A stretch of DNA of 64,000 nucleotides from Paraburkholderia sp. C35. Lineage in GTDB: Bacteria; Pseudomonadota; Gammaproteobacteria; Burkholderiales; Burkholderiaceae. Below, piece by piece: positions 26,160 to 35,289 of this stretch (position 1 is the first letter of the stretch; the number at the start of each line of letters is the position of its first letter). The translations under genes were made by a program, and so were the position numbers. The DNA is taken from assembly GCF_003121405.1 (NCBI RefSeq), contig NZ_QBUY01000004.1, forward strand, positions 1 to 64,000, written 5' to 3'. The notes beneath the pieces were generated by a model. That model did no database searches, was not told the origin of the DNA, and saw only the letters and a list, made by a program, of their open reading frames with translations.

Positions 26160-26429
26160 TCAATTCCCTGGCACTGCCGCATCCGAAGCCGCCTTCGCCA
26201 TCTTGTTCGCGTTTTCGGCTTTTGCCGCTGCCTGTTTCTTCAGATAGTCGACCGTGTTCTGAAACATCGGATTCACATCGGGATACGACGAATCGGTGAC
26301 GAAATTCAATCCGTTCTGTTGCGCCTCGATCAACTCCTGATACACCTGCGCGCGCGTCTTGCCTTGCGCGAACACATTCGTCGATCCGAGTACAGCGACG
26401 GAGACGGCCAACAGTGCGAGCATCTTCAT
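26160..26429 (-). CDS. DUF4148-family small secreted protein
   Basis: 89 residues from the ATG at 26,429, with AAGGAG six bases upstream. Signal peptide MKMLALLAVSVAVLGSTNVFA, then the DUF4148 core KTRAQVYQELIEAQQNGL and a helical Ala/Lys-rich tail. The family is widespread in Burkholderiaceae and of unknown function; location should be periplasmic. No operon partner is evident. Confidence 0.85.
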   Translation of the reverse strand: MKMLALLAVSVAVLGSTNVFAQGKTRAQVYQELIEAQQNGLNFVTDSSYPDVNPMFQNTVDYLKKQAAAKAENANKMAKAASDAAVPGN

Positions 26430-26595
26430 TTCCAGCTCCTTAGAAAACGTGCGGTACGCACATTGCCGAACCGCGCGACGTCGCAATCTATTCCCGTCTT
26501 TCTCACTAAAAAATAACTACGGATAGCTAACGATAAGTACAAAAAAAACGGCCACATCCGAAGATGCAGCCGCCAACATCAACACAACAGGAAAC

Positions 26596-27429
26596 TCAAC
26601 CCGGCGTCGCTGCCGTCAATTGTGCGTAGACGTCATGCGCAATCTGCAGCATCACCTTGCGATCGATGCCGCCCGATACTGCATAACCGAAGTCACCATC
26701 GACCCAATAGAAAACATTCACCGGCCCTTCCTGATAGAGCTTGAACGCCGTCGTATTCGCATTCACCTTGCGATGAGAAATGCACAGCGTCACGCGCTCG
26801 CCCTTCGCGTTGTGATACATGAACTGGGCGACCGGTCCATCGTCGCCGGGCAAGATGCGGCCGCCGGCCAGTTCGTAACCATTCTTGGTCAGCACGGGAG
26901 GATGCACGTCCGTACCGAGCTTGTTCGCCAGATACTGCACGAAATCCTGCTCCTGCCCCTCGCCGATCTGCGCGGGACGATCCACGGCAGGCATGTACAC
27001 CACATGCGCGAGCGCCGCCTTCTGTGCAAACACTTCCGACGCATCGGCGCTAACAGGCCGCGTACCCGACGTGCCCGCCGCCGACGACGCCCACGGCATC
27101 GCGACGTCCTTGCCCATATTCGTGCCCACGCCAATGCCGATACCCAGCACCAGCGCCGCCGCCATGCCCGCGAATTGCGGCCAGTTCGCCGCACTGAGCC
27201 AGCGCCGCTTTTCCGGCATGCGCAAGCGCGCCGGCACCGGCTCGCTCAGCACGCGGTCATAGCGCTCATGAAACATGTTGTTCAGCGAAAAGTAATCGCT
27301 GACGCGCGCCGCCAGCGCAGGATTCAATTCGATCGCGCGCTCCACCTGTTCACGACGCTCGTCGGACAGCATGCCGTCCACGTACGCCTGAATATCCTCT
27401 TCGCTGACAGGAGTCTGTTGATCGCTCAT
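26596..27429 (-). CDS. Membrane anti-sigma factor partner of the ECF sigma gene
   Basis: 277 residues. The cytoplasmic N-terminus (SEEDIQAYVDGMLSDERREQ) resembles the zinc-free anti-sigma domain. One transmembrane helix (FAGMAAALVLGIGIGVG, about 85-102) and a periplasmic domain of about 170 residues follow. Its start overlaps the end of the sigma gene by 4 bp (ATGA), the usual arrangement for a sigma/anti-sigma pair. It should hold the sigma factor at the membrane until an envelope signal releases it. Confidence 0.85.
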   Translation of the reverse strand: MSDQQTPVSEEDIQAYVDGMLSDERREQVERAIELNPALAARVSDYFSLNNMFHERYDRVLSEPVPARLRMPEKRRWLSAANWPQFAGMAAALVLGIGIGVGTNMGKDVAMPWASSAAGTSGTRPVSADASEVFAQKAALAHVVYMPAVDRPAQIGEGQEQDFVQYLANKLGTDVHPPVLTKNGYELAGGRILPGDDGPVAQFMYHNAKGERVTLCISHRKVNANTTAFKLYQEGPVNVFYWVDGDFGYAVSGGIDRKVMLQIAHDVYAQLTAATPG

Positions 27430-27944
27430 CGCACCACCTTCAGTTTCGCGCCGGGCTGTGCGCCCGCCATCAACGCACGCAAGCGCTCGCGTCCACGCGA
27501 GAGCCTCGACATCACCGTACCGACGGGAATATCGAGTGCAATCGCCACTTCGGCGTAACTCATTTCTTCCAGACCGACGAGCAGCACCACTTCACGCTGA
27601 TCGGCAGGCAGACGCTGCAACGCGTAATCCAGATCGCGCACTTCGAGCGACCGTGTCTGCTCGCCCGATACCGCGAATTCGCTTTCGACGATGCTCTCGT
27701 CATCCACCGAAACATGCACGGCGCGCGACGACGACTTGCGAACCTGATTGACGAACACGTTGTGCATGATCGTGAAAAGCCACGCACGCAGATCGGTGCC
27801 TGCCTCGAACATCTTCGTGCGCGTGAGCGCGCGTTCGAGGGTGTCCTGCACGAGATCGTCGGCAAGATCGCGATTGCTGATCAGCGCGCGCGCGTAACGA
27901 CGCAATCGCGGCACGTGCTCCATCAACTCGTTACGGATGTCCAT
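27426..27944 (-). CDS. ECF-type RNA polymerase sigma factor
   Basis: 172 residues from the ATG at 27,944 (MDIRNELMEHVPRLRRYARA). Region 2 is DLVQDTLERALTRTKMF...RAWLFTIMHNVFVNQVRK; region 4 is LPADQREVVLLVGLEEMSYAEVA and IPVGTVMSRLSRGRERLR. It directs core RNA polymerase to an envelope- or stress-type regulon. It is translationally coupled to the following anti-sigma gene. Confidence 0.93.
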   Translation of the reverse strand: MDIRNELMEHVPRLRRYARALISNRDLADDLVQDTLERALTRTKMFEAGTDLRAWLFTIMHNVFVNQVRKSSSRAVHVSVDDESIVESEFAVSGEQTRSLEVRDLDYALQRLPADQREVVLLVGLEEMSYAEVAIALDIPVGTVMSRLSRGRERLRALMAGAQPGAKLKVVR

Positions 27945-28115
27945 TTGCTCTACCCATCGAATATCGCGTGGCGCACAGTCCGTCACGCGCGACGCCTCTT
28001 GAAGCAGAGAACACAACCTTTTCCATTTTATTCCGCTTTGTTTTGCGGCAACGGCATAGGGACGTGCGAATCGGCAAATTCACGGTGCGCTTTTCAACGC
28101 ACCGTCAGCGCGCCG

Positions 28116-28877
28116 TTAGCGCATTGTCAGCGCGTCGGCGGCTCGCATCAGGCCGTGTGTCGTGGCGCGTCCAGCAAGGACGTAGCGCCGTCCCTTCACG
28201 GTCCAGGTCAGCAGCCGCACGTCGCCGATGCGTTGCGCCGCCCAGTGCGGCTGATCCAGCGCAAACGGCGCACGCGCCGACAGCAGCACGACAGGTTCAC
28301 CGTCGGCATTCCGGTAATCGAGGATGTCGATGCTCGCCAGCGCGTTCGGATGACGCGTCCTCGCGCCCGCCAGTTTCAGGCCCAAAGGTGCCAGATCGAC
28401 TGCATGCGGATCGTCGGACGCGGCTTGCGCCGCAGCGGCGGCCGGATGTCCGGATTCGCGCATCAGCGCCATGACGGCGGCTGCATCGAGCATTTCCGGC
28501 GACACACGCGACGCAAAGCACCACCCGCCAGCCATTGCAAAGGCCAGCACGAAGCCGAGCAACGCGACGCCGATGCGTCTGGCGAAAAACCTGCGCAGCG
28601 CGGGCCGCAAATCGACGCTTCGCTCGCTAGCGCTGCCGCGTCCGCCGCGGTCGCTGCCGCCATGCGCACGGATTCGCTGCGGAAACGCGCCTTCGAACAC
28701 GCTGCGCATTTCCATGTTCAGTTGCCGGTAGAACGCGATCCGGTCCGCCTCGCCCGGCCGTGAGCCGAGATAGTTCCGCACGCGGGCCGCCCGCTCGGGC
28801 GGCAGATTGCCGTCGGCGAAGGCCTGCATGTCCGCTTCGGTGAGCGGCGTGTCGGACGGTGGATGGGTGCGGGACAT
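28116..28877 (-). CDS. Second membrane anti-sigma-like protein
   Basis: 253 residues. The N-terminal part (PLTEADMQAFADGNLPPERA) matches that of the 26,596 protein in design. A transmembrane helix (GVALLGFVLAFAMAGGWCFA, about 103-122) and a periplasmic domain ending RRYVLAGRATTHGLMRAADA follow. No sigma gene precedes it; the ECF gene lies downstream, 172 bp away, on the same strand. It may be a second regulator of that sigma factor or an orphan. Confidence 0.75.
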   Translation of the reverse strand: MSRTHPPSDTPLTEADMQAFADGNLPPERAARVRNYLGSRPGEADRIAFYRQLNMEMRSVFEGAFPQRIRAHGGSDRGGRGSASERSVDLRPALRRFFARRIGVALLGFVLAFAMAGGWCFASRVSPEMLDAAAVMALMRESGHPAAAAAQAASDDPHAVDLAPLGLKLAGARTRHPNALASIDILDYRNADGEPVVLLSARAPFALDQPHWAAQRIGDVRLLTWTVKGRRYVLAGRATTHGLMRAADALTMR

Positions 28878-28984
28878 GATCGTCGGTCGTGCAAAATTTG
28901 GGTTCCTGCTGCGCTAACAGGATCTTTGCAGCCTTTATTCCATCGCCTTTCGATGATTCTTTTTGTCTGACTTTATCTCGTAGC

Positions 28985-29034
28985 TGTCGCACAAAAAGAA
29001 ACGCGCCGCATGCCCGTCGAGGCATGCGGCGCGT
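28985..29034 (-). terminator. Terminator after the binding-protein gene
   Basis: A 14-bp stem (ACGCGCCGCATGCC and complement) encloses 6 bases. On the minus strand it is followed by TTCTTTTTGTG, about 20 bp after the stop codon of the gene at 29,056. Confidence 0.8.
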
Positions 29035-29055
29035 CGCGTGACGCGGCAAATCCGC

Positions 29056-29847
29056 TTACTTCGCCGACACGTCGATATTGCCGAAGTACTTTTCCGCGAG
29101 CGTCTTGACGGTGCCGTCCGCCTGCACCTTGGCGATGGCCGCGTTCAGCTGGTTGCGCAGCGCAGCATCGCCCTTGCGGATGCCGAACGCGACACCGCTG
29201 CCGAGAATCTTGTCGTCGCGCACCGGCTGGCCGACGAACGCAAAGTCCTTGCCATCAGGACGCGACAGGAAACCCGTCTGTCCCGCCGGCGCCAGCACCA
29301 GCGTCGCATCGAGGCGGCCCGCGACGAGATCGGCATACACCTGGTTCTGATCCTGATACGGCACCACCGTCACGCCGGCGTTTTCCCAATGCGCCTTCGC
29401 ATACGTCTCCTGAATCGACGCCTGCAGCACGCCGACGCGCTTGCCCTTCAGCGATTCCGGCGTAGGCTGCAGCCCGCTGTCCTTGCGCGCGATCAGCGAG
29501 GTCGGCACGCGGTAGATCACGTTGGTGAAGTCGATGGCCTGACGGCGCTTTTCGGTGGCGTTCATCGCCGAGTTGATCGCGTCGAACTTGCGGCCCTGCA
29601 ACGCGGGAATCAAACCGTCGAACGACGTCTCGACCCAGCTGCACTTCAGGTTCGCGGTCTTGCAGACGGCATTGCCGACGTCGATATCGAAGCCCTGCAA
29701 CTCACCGCTCGAACCCTTCGATTCAAATGGCGGATATTGCGCCTCGAGGCCGTAGCGCAGCGAGGTGGCATCGGCGGCCATTGCCGACGCCGTCGCCACC
29801 GATGCGAACGCACACGCCAGCATCAGCAGATTCTTCACAAGCTTCAT
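29056..29847 (-). CDS. Periplasmic amino-acid-binding protein of an ABC importer
   Basis: 263 residues from the ATG at 29,847, with GAAGGAGATC upstream. Signal peptide to ASAMA, then the family 3 solute-binding fold: LRYGLEAQYPPFES, GFDIDVGNAVC, WVETSFDGLIPALQGRKFDA and a GVLQASIQETYA hinge region. It resembles binding proteins for basic or polar amino acids. No permease or ATPase gene is adjacent, so it must share a transporter encoded elsewhere. It follows the omega-amidase gene by 32 bp, suggesting uptake of an amino acid handled by its two upstream neighbours. Confidence 0.88.
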   Translation of the reverse strand: MKLVKNLLMLACAFASVATASAMAADATSLRYGLEAQYPPFESKGSSGELQGFDIDVGNAVCKTANLKCSWVETSFDGLIPALQGRKFDAINSAMNATEKRRQAIDFTNVIYRVPTSLIARKDSGLQPTPESLKGKRVGVLQASIQETYAKAHWENAGVTVVPYQDQNQVYADLVAGRLDATLVLAPAGQTGFLSRPDGKDFAFVGQPVRDDKILGSGVAFGIRKGDAALRNQLNAAIAKVQADGTVKTLAEKYFGNIDVSAK

Positions 29848-29879
29848 ATCGATCTCCTTCCCCTTATGTTCAATGCGGT

Positions 29880-30722
29880 TCAACGCACGTCAGACGGCGT
29901 GGCGATGCGCCGATGTGTAAGCACCGGCAGACGGTTGCGCGCTTCGTCGAGCGCGCTTTGTGTCAGCGTCGCGAGTGCGATGCCGGGTTCGTCGTCATGC
30001 CGTGCGAGCACTTCGCCCCACGGCCCGACGATCATACTGTGACCAAAAGTCCGCCAGCCATTCGAGTGCGTGCCGCACTGGCCGGACGCGAGCACGAAGG
30101 CCTGGTTCTCGACGGCACGCGCGCGCAGCAGCATTTCCCAATGCGCGAGGCCCGTGGTGTAGGTGAATGCAGCGGGCACGGCGATCACATCGGCCGCAGG
30201 TTGCGCGCGATACAGCTCGGGAAAGCGCAAGTCGTAGCACACCGACAGGCGCAACGTGCCGAACGGACCCTGCGCCGTGCCGACGCTCTCGCCGCCGACC
30301 ATCGTATCGCCTTCCGCATGCTGTTCCGCGCCCTGGTTGAAGCTGAACAGATGGATCTTGTCGTAGCGCGCCGAGCATTGTCCCGAAGGATCGAACACGA
30401 GCGACGTGTTGTACGCATGCGTGCCGACCTGCGGCCCTTGTGACGGCTTGACCGGCACCGTGCCGCCGATCAGCCACGCACCCGTTTCACGCGCGAGTTC
30501 GGCCAGCGCGTGCTGGATCGGACCATCACCGAAGGTTTCGGCAAGCGCGACGCGCTGCATTTCGTCGTCGCCGATCCAGCAGAAGTATTCGGGCAGACAG
30601 ATCAGCTTCGCGCCTTCTGCCGCGGCCTGATGCACCCAGCGGCGCGCCTCGCCGAGATTCTGCTGAACGTCGGCGCTGCTGCTCATCTGGATAACAGCGG
30701 CCTTGATCGATTCCTGCATCAT
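29880..30722 (-). CDS. Nitrilase-family amidase (omega-amidase/Nit-like)
   Basis: 280 residues. The catalytic triad is visible: Glu in LPEYF, Lys in YDKIHLF and Cys in VCYDLRFPE. The sequence type matches Nit1/Nit2-like amidases, which act on alpha-ketoglutaramate (omega-amidase) or deaminated glutathione. It lies 10 bp after an aminotransferase gene. Glutamine-type transamination yields alpha-ketoglutaramate, which an omega-amidase converts to 2-oxoglutarate and ammonia, so a coupled pathway is a reasonable inference. Confidence 0.9.
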   Translation of the reverse strand: MMQESIKAAVIQMSSSADVQQNLGEARRWVHQAAAEGAKLICLPEYFCWIGDDEMQRVALAETFGDGPIQHALAELARETGAWLIGGTVPVKPSQGPQVGTHAYNTSLVFDPSGQCSARYDKIHLFSFNQGAEQHAEGDTMVGGESVGTAQGPFGTLRLSVCYDLRFPELYRAQPAADVIAVPAAFTYTTGLAHWEMLLRARAVENQAFVLASGQCGTHSNGWRTFGHSMIVGPWGEVLARHDDEPGIALATLTQSALDEARNRLPVLTHRRIATPSDVR

Positions 30723-30732
30723 CGTGCGGTCC

Positions 30733-31887
30733 TCAAATGGAGCGAAGACGGCGTGCGCCTTCGATCAAGGTCTCATCGTCCTTGGAAAAGCTCAGGCGGA
30801 TCAGGCCGGAATCCGTGCCGTCCGTATAAAACGCCGACAGCGGAATGGTCGCGACCTTCGCGTCGCGGATCAGACGCAGCACGAAGTCGCTGTCGCTTTC
30901 CTCCGAGAAGCCGCGGAAACGCGCGAGCATGAAGAAGCTGCCTTCGCTCGGCAGCAACTCGAAACGCGACTCGCTGAGTTCGCGCGCCAGCAGATCGCGC
31001 TTGTGCTGATAGAACGCGGAAAGACCAAGATAGCTTTGCGGATTCGATAGCGCTTCGACGAACGCGTACTGCATCGGCGTATCGGCGGAAAACACCATGA
31101 ACTGGTGGACCTTGCGGATCTCGTCCATCAATTCGGCAGGCGCGAGGCAATAACCGACGCGCCAGCCCGTCACGTGATACGACTTGCCAAACGACGACAC
31201 GATCACGCTGCGCTCCGCCAGTTCACGATGACACGCCATGCTGTGATGCTTCGCGCCGTCGAACACGACGTGCTCGTACACTTCATCGGAAAGAATCACG
31301 ATGTCCGTGTTGCGCGTGAGGGCCTTCAGCCGCTCGATATCGGCGTCGCTGAAAATCGTCGCGGTCGGGTTGTGCGGCGTGTTGACGATGATCATGCGCG
31401 TCTTCGGCGTGATCGCTGCCGAGACTTCGTCCCAGTTCACGCGGAAATCGGTCAATGACAGCTTGATCGGAATCGGCGTTGCGCCTTGCAGGCGCACGAT
31501 GGGCGCGTAGCTGTCGAACGACGGCTCGAAGTAGATCACCTCGTCGCCGGGATGCACGAGCGCGCTGATGGTCGAATACAGGCCTTCGCTGGCGCTGGCG
31601 ATCACCGTCACTTCCGTCGACGGATCGTAGTGCACGCCGTACAGCGTTTCGACCTTGGCCGCTAGCGCCGCGCGCAACGCGCCGATACCGGCCATCGGCG
31701 CGTACTGGTTGTGGCCGGCGCGCATGGCTTTGGTGACGCCATCCACGAGCGCTTCGTCGGGCGCGAAATTCGGCGCGCCCTGCGACAGGTTCAATGCGTT
31801 GTGTTCAGCGGCCAACTGGCCGATGACGGTGAAAATCGTCGTGCCGACGTCGGGCAACTTCGAGCGGGCTTGCAAGGCGCTCTGCAT
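30733..31887 (-). CDS. PLP-dependent class I/II aminotransferase (methionine/glutamine type)
   Basis: 384 residues. The PLP Lys is in SSFGKSYHVTGWRVGY, preceded by the Asp/Tyr of LSDEVYEHVVFDG, and NTPHNPTATIF is the substrate-side motif. AAGGAGGA precedes the ATG. The sequence resembles YbdL/methionine aminotransferases and glutamine transaminase K-like enzymes. First gene of a three-gene set with the omega-amidase-like and binding-protein genes. The 336 bp upstream (31,888-32,223) contain no gene that I can support. Confidence 0.88.
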   Translation of the reverse strand: MQSALQARSKLPDVGTTIFTVIGQLAAEHNALNLSQGAPNFAPDEALVDGVTKAMRAGHNQYAPMAGIGALRAALAAKVETLYGVHYDPSTEVTVIASASEGLYSTISALVHPGDEVIYFEPSFDSYAPIVRLQGATPIPIKLSLTDFRVNWDEVSAAITPKTRMIIVNTPHNPTATIFSDADIERLKALTRNTDIVILSDEVYEHVVFDGAKHHSMACHRELAERSVIVSSFGKSYHVTGWRVGYCLAPAELMDEIRKVHQFMVFSADTPMQYAFVEALSNPQSYLGLSAFYQHKRDLLARELSESRFELLPSEGSFFMLARFRGFSEESDSDFVLRLIRDAKVATIPLSAFYTDGTDSGLIRLSFSKDDETLIEGARRLRSI

Positions 31888-32223
31888 GAGATTCCTCCTT
31901 CTCGCTGCAAATCGGCGGGCCCCGCGTTGTGCGTCAGGCCCGTTCAGTTTGAACGATTAGGCAACAAGGCGCGCACGAGAACAATCGAAACTTTGTCATG
32001 CGCGGCATGCGTTTCGCTCATGCGAGTCGCTGCGGTGTACGGGTCGGAAACCCGCTGCCAGCGCCCGCGCGCCTCGCCAGCAGCACGGCCGGCGCGCGAA
32101 ACGGAGGTATTTCAACAGCCATGAGAAGGAGTGATGCCTGCGCATCGTGCGTCTATTCGTATGAAGTATGCGCATCGACACTCGCACGAATGGCGGCGCT
32201 TGCACGCCGCCTGTCGCACCGCA

Positions 32224-33615
32224 TCACTCGTCCATCAAACGCACTTTCACCTTCTTGCCCTTGACCTTGCCCGCATTGAGCTTGCGCAGCGCGTCACGCG
32301 CAACGTTCCGCTCGACGGCCACATAGGTCGAAAACTCCGTCACGTTGATCTTGCCGATCTGCGCGCCGTTGAAACCAGCATCGCCCGTCAGCGCGCCGAG
32401 CACGTCGCCGGGACGGATCTTTTCCTTGCGGCCACCGAGAATCTGCAGCGTTTCCATCGGCGGCAGCAGCGGTTCATTGCTGGCAGCCTTCAGTTCCGCC
32501 AGCGGGTGCCATTCGACATCGCGCCCTTGCGCTTCCTCGATGCTGCCCACGCGCCCCATCTCGTTCATGCTGGCAAGGCTCAGCGCCCAGCCTTCCTGAT
32601 CCGCGCGGCCCGTTCGGCCGATACGATGCGTGTGCACTTCCGCGTCCGGCGTCACGTCGACGTTGATCACCGCTTCGAGTTGCGCGATGTCAAGACCACG
32701 CGCGGCAACATCCGTCGCGACCAGCACCGAGCAGCTTCGATTCGCGAACTGGATCAGAACCTGATCGCGCTCTCGCTGATCCAGCTCGCCATGCAGCGCC
32801 AGCGCATGAAAGCCTTGTGCGCGCAGCACGTCGAGCAGATCGCGGCACTGGTTCTTGGTGTTGCAGAACGCAATCGTGCTCACGGGCCGGTAATGATTCA
32901 GCAGCAGGCCAACGGCATGCAGACGCTCATCTTCCGTCACTTCGTAGAAACGCTGACGGATCTTGCTGTTGTCGTGACGCTCTTCGAGCTTCACTTCCTT
33001 CGGGTTGCGCAGGAACTGCTGGCTCAGCTTGGCGATGCCTTCGGGATACGTCGCCGAGAACAGCAGCGTCTGCCGCTCCTTCGGACATTGGCGCGCGACC
33101 TTCGCGATATCGTCGAAGAAGCCCATGTCGAGCATGCGGTCTGCTTCGTCGAGTACGAGGGTATTGAGCCCGTCGAGCGACAGGCTGCCGCGCTCGAGGT
33201 GATCCATGATGCGTCCCGGCGTGCCGACGATGATATGCGCGCCATGCTCGAGACTCGCGGTCTGCGGCTTCATCGGCGTGCCGCCGCACAGCGTCAGCAC
33301 CTTGATGTTTTCTTCCGCGCGCGCGAGGCGGCGGATTTCCTGCGTGACCTGATCGGCGAGTTCGCGGGTCGGGCACAGCACCATCGCCTGGACTGCGTAG
33401 CGGCGCGTGTCGAGCCGCGCCAGCAGCGCCAGCGAGAACGCAGCCGTCTTGCCGCTGCCCGTCTTGGCCTGCGCGATCAGATCGTTGCCGGCCAGCGCGA
33501 CGGGCAGGCTCGCGGCCTGAATGGGCGTCATCTCGACATAGCCGAGTTGCGTGAGATTGGCGAGCGCCGCGGGTGAAAGCGGCAGTTCGCTGAAAGGACG
33601 AGCCTTGTCTGTCAT
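32224..33615 (-). CDS. dbpA: ATP-dependent RNA helicase DbpA
   Basis: 463 residues. DEAD-box motifs in order: AKTGSGKT, PTRELA, GTPGR, DEAD, SAT, ATDVAARGLD and HRIGRTGRA. The C-terminal 75 residues (IRPGDVLGALTGDAGFNGAQ, IGKINVTEFSTYVAVERNVA) form the DbpA RNA-binding RRM that targets hairpin 92 of 23S rRNA. It acts in 50S ribosome assembly. Single gene on the minus strand. Confidence 0.95.
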   Translation of the reverse strand: MTDKARPFSELPLSPAALANLTQLGYVEMTPIQAASLPVALAGNDLIAQAKTGSGKTAAFSLALLARLDTRRYAVQAMVLCPTRELADQVTQEIRRLARAEENIKVLTLCGGTPMKPQTASLEHGAHIIVGTPGRIMDHLERGSLSLDGLNTLVLDEADRMLDMGFFDDIAKVARQCPKERQTLLFSATYPEGIAKLSQQFLRNPKEVKLEERHDNSKIRQRFYEVTEDERLHAVGLLLNHYRPVSTIAFCNTKNQCRDLLDVLRAQGFHALALHGELDQRERDQVLIQFANRSCSVLVATDVAARGLDIAQLEAVINVDVTPDAEVHTHRIGRTGRADQEGWALSLASMNEMGRVGSIEEAQGRDVEWHPLAELKAASNEPLLPPMETLQILGGRKEKIRPGDVLGALTGDAGFNGAQIGKINVTEFSTYVAVERNVARDALRKLNAGKVKGKKVKVRLMDE

Positions 33616-33633
33616 GTCGGTATCGATGTGAGC

Positions 33634-33819
33634 TTAGTTATACGGGCGGCCTTCGATCTGCTCGTAGACGATCGTGCCGTCGTCGGCGTCGAAGCGCTCG
33701 ACGTAGTTGCGTGCGCCGCACATCGGGCAGCGAAACAGAAGACCTTGCCCTTCGTTCTTGATCACGACGTCGGACAGTTCCCACTGCGCACCGCAGCTCT
33801 GGTTGATACAAGTGAACAC
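33634..33819 (-). CDS. Small zinc-ribbon protein, 61 aa
   Basis: A GTG start at 33,819 is preferred because TGGAGAA lies 7 bases upstream. The protein begins (M)FTCINQSC, continues LFRCPMCGARNYV and ends EGRPYN. Four Cys in C-x4-C and C-x2-C pairs form a zinc ribbon. Such small ribbons often bind nucleic acid or protein. It lies directly upstream of dbpA on the same strand (18 bp), so co-expression is likely. Confidence 0.7.
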   Translation of the reverse strand: MFTCINQSCGAQWELSDVVIKNEGQGLLFRCPMCGARNYVERFDADDGTIVYEQIEGRPYN

Positions 33820-33930
33820 GGTGATTCTCCAGCTGGTGGCCTCCGGGCGTCTTCCCACGCGCAGAGGCTTATAGACAATAGGTTTACCTGTATGTATACG
33901 TAGTAGAAGTTAACAAGCACAGCGCTTTTC

Positions 33931-34135
33931 TGTGGATAACACAGGTTTACCGAAACGAATCAGCGTTTTGCCGGACGCATAACCGCATGCGCTTTGTGTG
34001 CGCACCGCATGGCGTTCGATGAACAACTTTTTCGCTTCAGACGCGAGTATCGAGTTACCCCGTTTACGTCCACATCGATTCCACACGCGTTTCGCCCGGC
34101 TATCCTCGCGGTTATCCACAGCTTGTTGTGGATAC
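33931..34135. promoter_or_regulatory. Three DnaA-box-like sites in an intergenic region
   Basis: TTATCCACA is present exactly at 34,112-34,120 and, inverted, at 33,931-33,939 (TGTGGATAA). A one-mismatch inverted copy, TGTGGATAC, lies at 34,127-34,135. The 417-bp interval 33,859-34,275 has no supportable gene. The sites could titrate DnaA or regulate a neighbour. Confidence 0.45.
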
Positions 34136-34275
34136 ATTGGGACGGAAGGGAACGCGTGACGTGCAGTCGATGCAGAGGACAGGTCGGGCGGCGAGACAGT
34201 CCGCCCACGCCGCAATTCTAGCCGATGCGTAAACGCGGGCCGGACGACGGGCGGTCGGCGAGCAGCCGGTCACTG

Positions 34276-35289
34276 CTAGTGAGCGAGCAAGGCGCTGGCG
34301 GGAGAATGGGCGGACTTCAGCGTTTCGGAGGGACGCACGCCGAACAGCTTGCGATAGTCGGTGGCGAACTGGCTCAGATGCCAGAAGCCCCACGCGGCGG
34401 CGACGTCCTGCACGGTGCGCTCGCCGGGCGCCGCGCCACACAGGTCGCGGCGCGCGCCGTTCAGACGGATCGCGCGCAGATAGTTGGCGGGCGCGAGGCC
34501 CAGCACGTCCTGAAAGCAGTACTGCAGCGTGCGGCGGCTGACGTGCAGGTGCTCGCACAATTCCGGCACGCCGACAGGACGATCGCGGTTCGCCAGCACA
34601 TAGTCACGCGCTTCCGACACGATCCATTGCCTGCGCGGCCGCGCCGGAATGGCCACTGGTTCGAGCGACGTCGACGAACACAGATCGAACAGCGACGACA
34701 GCACCGACGTTTGCAGGTCGCGCCGGGCACGATCCGATAGCGCAGCGTTGCTGGTTTCGTCGAGCGCATGGGTGAGCAGCGTGCAGAAACGCGACTTCTG
34801 CTCCATATCGATGGGAATGACGCCCGTGTGTGCGGCGCGATCGATCAGATCCGCGTGTTCGACGGCTTGCGCATGTCGATGCAGCACCTCACCGCGCACG
34901 ACCACGCCGAAAATCGCATAGTCGCCCGGCGTCAGCAGTTCGAACTCGATGCCGCCGCGCTGGAACGCGAGCGTGTCGGCGCTGATCGGTTGCGGCCCGA
35001 TGCGGCCGAAACCGGGATTGTCATCGCTAGCGGGAATGCCGAACCAGTAGGCATCGGACGGCACCTCGCAGGTTTGCCGCAGCGACTGGCTGGTCGTCTC
35101 GCAGAATACGTGCATGTCGTCGAGATGCAGCCCCGTCAGTCTGCCGACGAAACGCCCCGCCGTGAGCTGATCGTAGGTCTGCGTCCAGCCGTGAAGGTTG
35201 CGCGCCTGCTCATCGGCGTCATGCGCGACGCTCGTTTCGACGCGGCACGCAGCCGCTTGTGAGGACGGGAAAGAGAGATCGGTCGTCAT
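34276..35289 (-). CDS. AraC-family regulator, probably of ethanolamine use (EutR-like)
   Basis: 337 residues from the ATG at 35,289; an ATG at 35,328 adds 13 residues, and neither has a clear RBS. The C-terminal AraC domain has VPELCEHLHVSRRTLQYCFQ and a second helix-turn-helix ending QFATDYRKLFGVRPSETLKS. The N-terminal ligand domain contains GFWHL-type aromatic residues and a TPGDYAIFGV segment as in EutR-type proteins. It is divergent from the aldehyde dehydrogenase gene, with 363 bp between, and near eutBC, so control by ethanolamine is likely. Confidence 0.82.
   Translation of the reverse strand: MTTDLSFPSSQAAACRVETSVAHDADEQARNLHGWTQTYDQLTAGRFVGRLTGLHLDDMHVFCETTSQSLRQTCEVPSDAYWFGIPASDDNPGFGRIGPQPISADTLAFQRGGIEFELLTPGDYAIFGVVVRGEVLHRHAQAVEHADLIDRAAHTGVIPIDMEQKSRFCTLLTHALDETSNAALSDRARRDLQTSVLSSLFDLCSSTSLEPVAIPARPRRQWIVSEARDYVLANRDRPVGVPELCEHLHVSRRTLQYCFQDVLGLAPANYLRAIRLNGARRDLCGAAPGERTVQDVAAAWGFWHLSQFATDYRKLFGVRPSETLKSAHSPASALLAH

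Noticed and set aside
32131-33576. A 481-codon plus-strand frame opposite dbpA
   Set aside because: Shadow frame; dbpA motifs are complete on the other strand.
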